Source: Clostridia bacterium
Lineage (GTDB): Bacteria > Bacillota > Clostridia > Oscillospirales > CAG-272
Direction: 5' to 3'
NCBI GenBank assembly: GCA_017621015.1
Contig: JAGAUC010000311.1
Location: 1 to 6,491 of the forward strand
DNA: 6,491 nucleotides
A program made the position numbers and the translations under genes. A model generated the notes under the pieces. The model saw only the letters and a program-made list of their open reading frames with translations, was not told the DNA's origin and ran no database searches. This document shows positions 1 to 4,492 of the stretch, one piece after another. Within the stretch, counting starts at the first letter, position 1, and each line of letters opens with the position of its first letter.

Positions 1-67
1 AAAAAGTCCCCTACACGTCTCTCCTCACCGATAAATCAAAATTTGAAAAACGGAGTCAAAAAAGGTT

Positions 68-397
68 TTAAAGTTCAAAAATCTCGACCCTTCTTCCGAT
101 CCTTCGGCAATACTTGATGACAAACTCCGTTCCCTTGGAGCATCCATTCCAAAAGGCAAGAACGATATCGGCATACTCCACGATCTCAATGTTTCTCTTA
201 AGCGGTGCTCCGCGCCCAAATCTGCGGTAATCCGGTACAAATTCAGTCAGCTTCAGGCTGTGTGCAAGTGCATATTCCCTTGCACACGCATCGATTCCCT
301 TCGCTCCGCCCGATACGATCTCCGTTGTTTCGATCGGAAGATATTTTTCCAAATTACTCACCGTCAAATTACGTGAGCCTATCACAGCAACCTTCAT
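68..397 (-). CDS. Small SLOG-domain protein (DUF2493 / YspA cpYpsA-related type)
   Basis: Encodes 109 residues. The N-terminus reads MKVAVIGSRNL, a strand followed by a GSR loop typical of the Rossmann-like SLOG fold. It is followed by SGGAKGIDACAREYA (residues 29-43), the glycine-rich nucleotide-binding loop, then PDYRRFGRGAPLKRN (55-69) and ADIVLAFWNGCSKGTEFVI (77-94), whose WNGxSKGT motif is characteristic of the DUF2493 branch. SLOG proteins as a superfamily bind nucleotides or nucleotide-derived ligands; the ligand and role of this small stand-alone version are unknown. The ATG at 397 is preferred because GTGAGG lies about 6 bases upstream; the ATG at 442 has no good site and would lie upstream of the predicted transcription start. 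It is divergent from the XRE repressor gene at 507, which probably controls it. The gene is AT-richer than the genes to its right. The family call is firm, the function is not. Confidence 0.85.
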   Translation of the reverse strand: MKVAVIGSRNLTVSNLEKYLPIETTEIVSGGAKGIDACAREYALAHSLKLTEFVPDYRRFGRGAPLKRNIEIVEYADIVLAFWNGCSKGTEFVIKYCRRIGRRVEIFEL

Positions 398-412
398 AAA
401 AACCTCACATTC

Positions 413-446
413 GGCTATGTATAGACTAATAGTAGCACACATAGCC
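413..446. promoter_or_regulatory. Nested inverted repeats, candidate operator of the divergent SLOG/XRE pair
   Basis: GGCTATGT (413-420) and ACATAGCC (439-446) form a perfect 8-bp inverted repeat with an 18-bp spacer, centred at 429.5. A second small dyad, ACTA-A-TAGT (425-433), is centred at 429, almost the same point. The repeats enclose the -10 and start region of the SLOG promoter. Cro/CI-type regulators usually bind such dyads next to their own gene, so the XRE protein encoded at 507 is the likely ligand. That last step is inference. Confidence 0.55.
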
Positions 447-458
447 TACATTTGTCAA
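429..458 (-). promoter_or_regulatory. Sigma-A-type promoter of the SLOG gene
   Basis: On the minus strand a perfect TTGACA (453-458) is followed after 18 bp by TACTAT (429-434, 4 of 6 matches to TATAAT). Transcription would start near 422, giving a leader of about 25 bases before the ATG at 397, with GTGAGG in it. The assignment is by eye; no plus-strand promoter of similar quality was found for the XRE gene, the best being TTGTCA at 452-457 with a poor -10. Confidence 0.6.
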
Positions 459-506
459 GCTTTTTGTGTATGCTTAATTTGCAATCAAAATAGGAAGGAA
501 AAACGT

Positions 507-749
507 ATGAATACAGTAACAGCAGTTAAAAATCGGATCCTGCAGCTTTGCGGTGAGAGAAATATCAGCATAAATAAGCTTGCTACAATCTGTGCGTTGC
601 CGCCCTCCTCTATCAAAAACATTCTTTACGGAAAGAGCCAAAATCCGAAGCTCTTAACCATCAAAATGATCTGTGACGGCTTGGAAATCACACTTGCCGA
701 ATTTTTCAGCACCTCCGAATTCGATAATTTGGAACAGGAAATTCAATAA
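507..749 (+). CDS. Small XRE-family (Cro/CI-type) helix-turn-helix regulator
   Basis: Encodes 80 residues, nearly all of it one HTH_3-type DNA-binding domain (about residues 8-66). Visible pattern: VKNRILQLCGERNISINKLA forms helices 1 and 2, LPPSSIKNILYGKSQNP (31-47) the recognition helix and turn, and LLTIKMICDGLEITLAEFF (49-67) the closing helices with the typical 'I..ICDGLEITLAEFF' ending. A short acidic tail (71-80) follows; there is no sensor or peptidase domain. The ATG at 507 is chosen because AGGAAGGAA lies at 492-500; an in-frame ATG at 417 lies inside the inverted repeat and lacks a ribosome binding site. The gene is divergent from the SLOG gene and ends 13 bases before a strong terminator. 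It probably represses its own gene, the SLOG gene, or both, through the dyad at 413-446. Composition is AT-richer than the genes to the right. Confidence 0.9.
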   Translation: MNTVTAVKNRILQLCGERNISINKLATICALPPSSIKNILYGKSQNPKLLTIKMICDGLEITLAEFFSTSEFDNLEQEIQ

Positions 750-762
750 AAAATACCCAACA

Positions 763-790
763 AAAAAGGCGGACATATGTCCGCCTTTTT
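763..790. terminator. Bidirectional intrinsic terminator
   Basis: This is a perfect 28-bp palindrome made of A5, GGCGGACAT and its exact complement, then T5. Read on the plus strand it is a GC-rich stem followed by a T run, ending the XRE transcript. Read on the minus strand it has the same form and ends the rubrerythrin transcript. Its right edge touches the last base of the rubrerythrin stop codon (790-792), so there is no 3' spacer on that side. Confidence 0.9.
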
Positions 791-1350
791 CAGCTTTTCT
801 TTTTGAAATATCCCTGGGCGTGAGAGCAAACGGGGCAGATCTTGGGCGGCTCCTTGCCGATGGCAATGTGGCCGCAGTTGAGGCAGATCCACGCTGTCGA
901 ATCACTGTCCGAGGTAAAGCACTTGCCGCCCTTCACGTCGTTCAGATACTCCAAGTAACGCTTCTCGTGATGCTTTTCAATGGCCGCCACGCGCGCAAAC
1001 ATATCCGCGATGGCGTCAAGCCCCTCCTCGCGCGCCGTCTTTTCAAAATCGGCATACATGGTCTCCCACTCAAAGTGCTCGCCGCCCGCCGCGGCATCCA
1101 GATTTTTCTCGGTCGAGGACCATCCACCGAGATAACGGAACCAGATCTCGGCGTGCTCGCGTTCGTTTTCCGCTGTCTCACGGAAGATGTCGGCGATCTC
1201 TACAAAACCGTCGTTTTTTGCCTTCTTGGCAAACCAATGGTAGCGCAGACACGCCTGCGACTCCCCGGAAAGCGCAGTATGCAGATTTTGCTCGGTCTTG
1301 GTGCCCTTCAGCATTTCGGGCGTAACACCCTTTTTAACGTAATTTTCCAT
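790..1350 (-). CDS. rbr: Rubrerythrin
   Basis: Encodes 186 residues, close to the usual length of about 190. The N-terminal ferritin-like di-iron domain carries the expected ligands: E30 in SGESQA, E63 and H66 in EREH, E91 and E94 in GEHFE, and E125 and H128 in EKHHEKR. The C-terminal rubredoxin-like domain carries one FeS4 centre with C156/C159 (WICLNCGH) and C172/C175 (ICPVCSH). Rubrerythrins are cytoplasmic peroxidases of anaerobes that reduce hydrogen peroxide with electrons from rubredoxin and NAD(P)H. All iron ligands appear intact. Compared with the classic Desulfovibrio protein it has about ten extra N-terminal residues (MENYVKKGVTPEM), a form also common in Clostridia and Bacteroides. 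The ATG is supported by GGAGG at 1360-1364. It lies 49 bp downstream of the GNAT gene on the same strand, with no clear promoter in the gap, so co-transcription is possible. It ends directly in the shared terminator. Confidence 0.97.
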   Translation of the reverse strand: MENYVKKGVTPEMLKGTKTEQNLHTALSGESQACLRYHWFAKKAKNDGFVEIADIFRETAENEREHAEIWFRYLGGWSSTEKNLDAAAGGEHFEWETMYADFEKTAREEGLDAIADMFARVAAIEKHHEKRYLEYLNDVKGGKCFTSDSDSTAWICLNCGHIAIGKEPPKICPVCSHAQGYFKKKS

Positions 1351-1399
1351 TCTGTATTACCTCCGTTTCTATCGGAAGTATGGACGGAAAATTTTTCAT

Positions 1400-1978
1400 T
1401 TATTCGCCCTTTTTGAAAGTTTCTGCCAAGATCGCGCAGGTGCCGATATCGCGGTAGATCTCCTTAATCCTCATCTGTCCGTAGGCGATACCCTCAAAGT
1501 GCATTCCCACCTTTTCCATCACGCGGCGCGATGCCTCGTTGTCTGCCACGAACTTTGCCTCAATGCGGTGCAAGCCAACCGTCTCAAAGCCGAACGCCAG
1601 CACCGCGCGGAGCGCCTCGGGCGCAATTCCCCGACCGCGGTATTCGGGGTTGATCACATATCCCACCTCGGCCGCATCGTGCGGAAAATGAAAGCGCGTA
1701 AAGCCGCAGGTGCCGATCATCTTGTTTTCCGCCTTGAGAATGACCGCCCAATCGTAAAAGTCCCCCAGCTGATAATGGTGCGACAGATGCGCCAAATATT
1801 CCTTGGTGTAATCCACACTCGAATGCGGACTCCAGGTCAGGTATTTGGTAACGTCGGGACGGCGGGCATATTCGTACATGTCGTAGCAATCGCTCACCAG
1901 CATACGTCGGAGCAAAAGGCGCTCGGTCTCAAGCGTCGGCATGTGCGAAAAAAGCGAATAGATCTCCTCACATTTCAT
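1400..1978 (-). CDS. GNAT-family N-acetyltransferase, RimJ/RimL type
   Basis: Encodes 192 residues, the normal size for Acetyltransf_3 proteins. The signature LETERLLLRRM (16-26) opens the domain. WAVILKAENKMIGTCGF (77-93) forms the central strands, AEVGYVINPEYRGRGIAPEAL (103-123) contains the acetyl-CoA pyrophosphate-binding loop RGRGIA, and the 'N.AS.RVMEKVGM' stretch (147-159) is the typical C-terminal helix. These enzymes transfer an acetyl group from acetyl-CoA to an amine; founding members modify ribosomal protein N-termini, but many relatives have other or unknown substrates, and the substrate cannot be told here. GGAG (1986-1989), 7 bases upstream, supports the ATG. It is on the same strand as, and between, the AraC and rubrerythrin genes; no functional link to rhamnose use is evident. 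No membrane segment or signal peptide is seen. Confidence 0.92.
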   Translation of the reverse strand: MKCEEIYSLFSHMPTLETERLLLRRMLVSDCYDMYEYARRPDVTKYLTWSPHSSVDYTKEYLAHLSHHYQLGDFYDWAVILKAENKMIGTCGFTRFHFPHDAAEVGYVINPEYRGRGIAPEALRAVLAFGFETVGLHRIEAKFVADNEASRRVMEKVGMHFEGIAYGQMRIKEIYRDIGTCAILAETFKKGE

Positions 1979-2002
1979 ACGTAAACTCCATTCTCAAAAT
2001 AA

Positions 2003-2034
2003 CCGAAAAATACCAGAGAAAACCCGAAAAATAC
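2003..2034. repeat. Pair of 11-bp direct repeats at 21-bp period upstream of the GNAT gene
   Basis: CCGAAAAATAC occurs at 2003-2013 and again at 2024-2034, a start-to-start distance of 21 bp, equal to two helical turns. Both copies are preceded by AA (AACCG and AACCCG). They lie 25-56 bp upstream of the GNAT start and immediately upstream of the plus-strand promoter-like sequence at 2036-2064. The spacing on one face of the helix is that of tandem regulator half-sites, but no regulator can be named. Confidence 0.4.
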
Positions 2035-2035
2035 A

Positions 2036-2064
2036 ATGACAATCAAGGACCTCTCTGCTATAAT
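2036..2064 (+). promoter_or_regulatory. Promoter-like sequence pointing antisense into the AraC-family gene
   Basis: ATGACA (2036-2041, 5 of 6 matches to TTGACA) is separated by 17 bp from a perfect TATAAT (2059-2064). Transcription would start near 2071 and run on the plus strand into the 3' end of the minus-strand AraC gene. No plausible plus-strand gene follows. An equally good minus-strand promoter for the GNAT gene was not found in this gap. Confidence 0.4.
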
Positions 2065-2089
2065 ATGTAAAACGGGACACAAAAAGCAC

Positions 2090-3064
2090 TTAGCCCCTCT
2101 TTCGGTTTCCATGTCGGAATTCGCTCGGTGTCATACCCGAATAGTTCTTGAAGTTGCCGTACAGCGAGACTGCGTCGCGGTAACCCACCGATTCGGCGAT
2201 CTGCTCAATGCTGTAATCGGTAAACAAAAGCTGAGATTCCACCTTTTTCATGCGTTGCTCGGTGAGAAGCGCACGGAAGGTACTCCCTGTCTCCTTTCGC
2301 ACAAGTGCGGAAAAATATTTGGGATGATATCCAAACACCGCCGCCGCCGACTCAACGGTTGCATTCTGCAAATTTTCCACCAAATAGGTTTCCAGCCGCT
2401 CGGCAAAGCTGCCCTCGGCGTGCTTTGGATATTTGCGGAGCAGCTCGGCAAACAAAAGAAGCAGGATGCTCTCCAGCACCGCCGCCGAGTAGCCGTCACT
2501 CCGAAGGAGCTCCCCGACCAAAAGCTCCACGATGATCTCCGCCGAGCCCGAAAGCTCCTTAAATTCGCGGTACGCCTCACTTCCGCCCACGCTGAGAAAG
2601 CGATTGAAGAAGCCGTCCAGCTTGTTGTCGCGAATGACGGCGGCATAGACCGCCCGTCCGAAAAAGCGGCGCGAGAGCAAAATGTTGAGCACCACGTCAC
2701 GCCCCCCGTCAAAATCGGTCAGATAGTGCGTGGCGCTGGGATTGTGTATGCAAGCATCCCCCTTGCTAAGGAGAATGCGGCTTCCGCCCACACAGTCGGT
2801 CACACTGCCGCGGCAAACATAGATGATCTCCACAAAATCGTGACAATGCGGCACGCCGTTGAATTCCTCGGTGTGAAGGCTGACAAAAACCTCCCCCTTG
2901 CCCGCCAGCAGGCGGTCGGGAAGCGAAAGCGATGGGTGCGCGGCAAAAAAAGAGGCCAGATCGCCGTAGCTCTCGCTACCCGACACCTCGCGCGCCCATT
3001 CCAGCGTCTGCCCCGCGATCTCCTCGCCGCGTGCAAGAAGCGCCTTCAAAAGCTCTTTTTTCAC
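2090..3064 (-). CDS. AraC-family transcriptional regulator, probable rhamnose-locus regulator (RhaS/RhaR-like)
   Basis: Encodes 324 residues from a GTG at 3064. The N-terminal half has a cupin-type sensor pattern: HCHDFVEIIYVCRGSV (about 73-88) followed by LLSKGDACIHNPSATH (98-113). The C-terminal about 100 residues form the AraC double helix-turn-helix: the first HTH around ATVESAAAVFGYHPKYFSALVRKETG (235-260), the second around YSIEQIAESVGYRDAVSLYGNFKNYSGMTPSEFR (284-317), ending in the canonical P..FR. The middle (about 130-220) is a leucine-rich helical linker. No signal peptide or membrane helix is present. It is divergent from rhaA, so it most likely senses L-rhamnose or a rhamnoside and controls the rhaA operon. 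The start is uncertain: an ATG at 3088 (332 residues) has its own GGAAGG site, but it overlaps the -10 of a near-consensus promoter, while the GTG has AAGGGGGTG in the resulting leader. Family certain; ligand inferred from context. Confidence 0.92.
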   Translation of the reverse strand: MKKELLKALLARGEEIAGQTLEWAREVSGSESYGDLASFFAAHPSLSLPDRLLAGKGEVFVSLHTEEFNGVPHCHDFVEIIYVCRGSVTDCVGGSRILLSKGDACIHNPSATHYLTDFDGGRDVVLNILLSRRFFGRAVYAAVIRDNKLDGFFNRFLSVGGSEAYREFKELSGSAEIIVELLVGELLRSDGYSAAVLESILLLLFAELLRKYPKHAEGSFAERLETYLVENLQNATVESAAAVFGYHPKYFSALVRKETGSTFRALLTEQRMKKVESQLLFTDYSIEQIAESVGYRDAVSLYGNFKNYSGMTPSEFRHGNRKRG

Positions 3065-3086
3065 GTAAGCACCCCCTTTTTTCTTC

Positions 3087-3115
3087 ATTGTATCACCTTC
3101 CCCTCGCCTTGTCAA
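3087..3115 (-). promoter_or_regulatory. Sigma-A-type promoter of the AraC-family gene
   Basis: On the minus strand a perfect TTGACA (3110-3115) is followed after exactly 17 bp by TACAAT (3087-3092, 5 of 6 matches). The predicted start is near 3080, giving a short leader with AAGGGGGTG before the GTG at 3064. The -10 overlaps the alternative ATG at 3088, which would then not be in the transcript. The -35 lies in one arm of the large dyad at 3109-3150. Confidence 0.55.
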
Positions 3116-3150
3116 GAAATCTTACCAAATTTAAGTAAATTTCTTGATAA
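3109..3150. promoter_or_regulatory. Large dyad between the divergent araC-type and rhaA promoters, candidate activator site
   Basis: TCAAGAAAT (3112-3120) and ATTTCTTGA (3139-3147) are perfect 9-bp inverted arms, and a central AAATTT (3127-3132) shares the same centre (3129.5). Counting outward, two 21-bp half-sites match at 16 of 21 positions. The right edge is 6 bp upstream of the rhaA -35 and the left edge covers the AraC-gene -35. AraC/RhaS-type activators bind two long half-sites abutting the -35 of the promoter they activate; in E. coli the RhaS sites are inverted repeats. This site therefore suits autoregulation plus rhaA activation by the divergent regulator, which is inference. Confidence 0.55.
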
Positions 3151-3156
3151 TAACCA

Positions 3157-3186
3157 TTGAAAAGCTATAAGAAAACCTTATATAAT
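3157..3186 (+). promoter_or_regulatory. Sigma-A-type promoter of rhaA
   Basis: TTGAAA (3157-3162, 5 of 6 matches) is followed after 18 bp by a perfect TATAAT (3181-3186). Transcription would start near 3193, giving a leader of about 46 bases that includes the AAAGGAGG ribosome binding site (3223-3230). Confidence 0.65.
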
Positions 3187-3192
3187 AAGGTT
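3174..3192. promoter_or_regulatory. Palindrome covering the rhaA -10, candidate repressor operator
   Basis: AACCTTAT (3174-3181) and ATAAGGTT (3185-3192) are perfect 8-bp inverted arms around a 3-bp centre. The -10 TATAAT lies within it. It is too AT-rich and lacks the T run expected of a terminator, so an operator is the better reading. It resembles neither arm of the dyad at 3109-3150, implying a different protein, for example a second repressor. Confidence 0.45.
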
Positions 3193-3238
3193 AGAAATCT
3201 ATGTGTCCGAAAAGGACGTAATAAAGGAGGATTTTATC

Positions 3239-4480
3239 ATGAGTGAACTTTATTCTTTGGCTAAAAAAGCCTATGCAGACCTCGGTGTGGATACCGAAAA
3301 GGCGCTTGCCGCCATGCGTGACATCATTGTCTCCGTCCATTGCTGGCAGGGTGACGACGTGGGCGGCTTTGACAGCCCCGCGGCTCTCTCGGGCGGCATT
3401 CAGACCACGGGCAACTATCCCGGAAAGGCAAGAACGCCCGATGAGCTTATGGCCGACCTTGACAAGGCCTTTTCGCTCATTCCCGGCAAGAAAAAGCTGA
3501 ACATTCACGCCTGCTACGCCATTTTTGAGGAGGGCGAGTACGCCGACCGCGACGCCATTGCCCCGAAGCACTTTGCCAAGTGGCTGGCCTTCGCCAAGGA
3601 GCGCGGCATGGGCATCGACTTTAACCCCACCTTCTTTGCACACCCGATGGTAAAGGACAATCTTACCCTCTCCTCGCCCGACGAGACAGTTCGCAAATTC
3701 TGGGTGGAGCACGGCAAGCGTTGCCTTGAGATCGCCGACTACTTTGCCAAACAGACCGGCGAGCCCTGCGTGATCAACTACTGGATTCCCGACGGCTACA
3801 AGGACATTCCCGCCGACCGTATGGGCCCGCGCGCACGCTTCAAGCAGTCGATGGACGAGATCCTTTCCATCCCCTACGACAAAAACAACGTCTACGTCAC
3901 ACTGGAGTCCAAGGTGTTCGGCATCGGCCTTGAGTCCTACACCGTCGGCTCGGCCGAGTTCTGCCTGTCCTACGCCGCCCAGAAGGGCATCACGCCGCTG
4001 ATGGACAACGGACACTATCACCCCACCGAGGTGGTTTCGGACAAGATCTCCTCGCTGCTTCTCTTCCACGACAAGATCGCACTTCACGTTACACGCCCCG
4101 TGCGCTGGGACAGCGACCACGTTGTGCTTTTCGACGACGAGACCCGCGAGATCGCCAAGGAGATCGTCCGCAACGACGCGCTTGACCGCGTATTCATTGC
4201 CACCGACTATTTTGACGCCGGCATCAACCGTATCTCCGCGTGGGTGACCGGTGTGCGCAACGTGCGCAAGGCACTTCTTTACGCGCTTCTTGAGCCGAGT
4301 GCCAAGATGAAGGAGCTTCAGGAGTCCGAGAATATGACCGCACTTATGGTCATGAGCGAGGACCTCAAGACCGCACCCTTCGGTGCCGTTTGGGAGGAAT
4401 ACCTGGAGCGCGAGGGCGTAAAGTCCAACTATTTGAGCGAGATCTGCAGCTACGAGAAAGAGGTTCTCTCCAAGCGCTGA
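3239..4480 (+). CDS. rhaA: L-rhamnose isomerase
   Basis: Encodes 413 residues, against 419 in E. coli RhaA, which it matches along its whole length. It interconverts L-rhamnose and L-rhamnulose, the first step of cytoplasmic rhamnose catabolism, and needs divalent metal, usually Mn. Conserved blocks include VSVHCWQGDDVGGF (31-44), GGIQTTGNYPGKAR (52-65), ESKVFGIGLESYTVGS (223-238), DNGHYHPTEVVSDKIS (256-271) and HVTRPVRWDSDHVVLFDDET (283-302). The recalled E. coli ligands all map with an offset of 11: E223, D256, H283 and D323 for the structural site, and H259, D291 and D293 for the catalytic site. The protein is a TIM-barrel enzyme without signal peptide. The ATG at 3239 follows AAAGGAGG with an 8-base gap; the upstream in-frame ATG-like start at 3203 lies before that site and is rejected. 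It is divergent from the AraC-type gene and followed after 12 bp by a GH106 gene, clearly one operon. Confidence 0.98.
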   Translation: MSELYSLAKKAYADLGVDTEKALAAMRDIIVSVHCWQGDDVGGFDSPAALSGGIQTTGNYPGKARTPDELMADLDKAFSLIPGKKKLNIHACYAIFEEGEYADRDAIAPKHFAKWLAFAKERGMGIDFNPTFFAHPMVKDNLTLSSPDETVRKFWVEHGKRCLEIADYFAKQTGEPCVINYWIPDGYKDIPADRMGPRARFKQSMDEILSIPYDKNNVYVTLESKVFGIGLESYTVGSAEFCLSYAAQKGITPLMDNGHYHPTEVVSDKISSLLLFHDKIALHVTRPVRWDSDHVVLFDDETREIAKEIVRNDALDRVFIATDYFDAGINRISAWVTGVRNVRKALLYALLEPSAKMKELQESENMTALMVMSEDLKTAPFGAVWEEYLEREGVKSNYLSEICSYEKEVLSKR

Positions 4481-4487
4481 ACGGAGG
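4481..4487 (+). promoter_or_regulatory. Ribosome binding site fixing the start of the GH106 gene
   Basis: ACGGAGG directly follows the rhaA TGA (4478-4480) and is five bases before the ATG at 4493. There is no room for a promoter or terminator, so the rhamnosidase gene is translated from the rhaA message. Confidence 0.8.
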
Positions 4488-4492
4488 TTACT

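Noticed and set aside
1..67. Left edge as a terminator or partial gene
   Set aside because: I found no convincing hairpin with a T run on either strand and no coding frame with a start and ribosome site; the stretch is AT-rich and too short to interpret.
398..442. Upstream ATG at 442 as start of the SLOG gene
   Set aside because: It would add 15 residues (MCATISLYIAECEVF) before the canonical first strand, has no ribosome site, and lies upstream of the predicted transcription start.
417..506. Upstream ATG at 417 as start of the XRE gene
   Set aside because: The extra 30 residues are translated operator and leader DNA; the ATG at 507 has a strong AGGAAGGAA site.
68..749. SLOG/XRE pair as a toxin-antitoxin system
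   Set aside because: The genes are divergent rather than overlapping in one operon, and the SLOG protein has no toxin-like catalytic motif. A ligand-sensing role fits the family better, though the function stays open.
673..1416. 247-codon plus-strand open frame overlapping the XRE gene end and rubrerythrin
   Set aside because: It runs through the terminator palindrome and is antisense to a complete rubrerythrin.
2036..3160. 374-codon open frame on the plus strand opposite the AraC-type gene
   Set aside because: Its ATG lies inside the -35 of the promoter-like sequence, it has no ribosome site, and the protein is arginine/histidine-rich without recognisable domain. The minus-strand frame has clear AraC motifs.
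3202..3220. Small hairpin GTCC-GAAAA-GGAC in the rhaA leader as a riboswitch or attenuator
   Set aside because: The stem is four strong pairs plus wobble pairs, the whole leader is about 46 bases, and no T run follows. It is too small for a riboswitch and may be chance.
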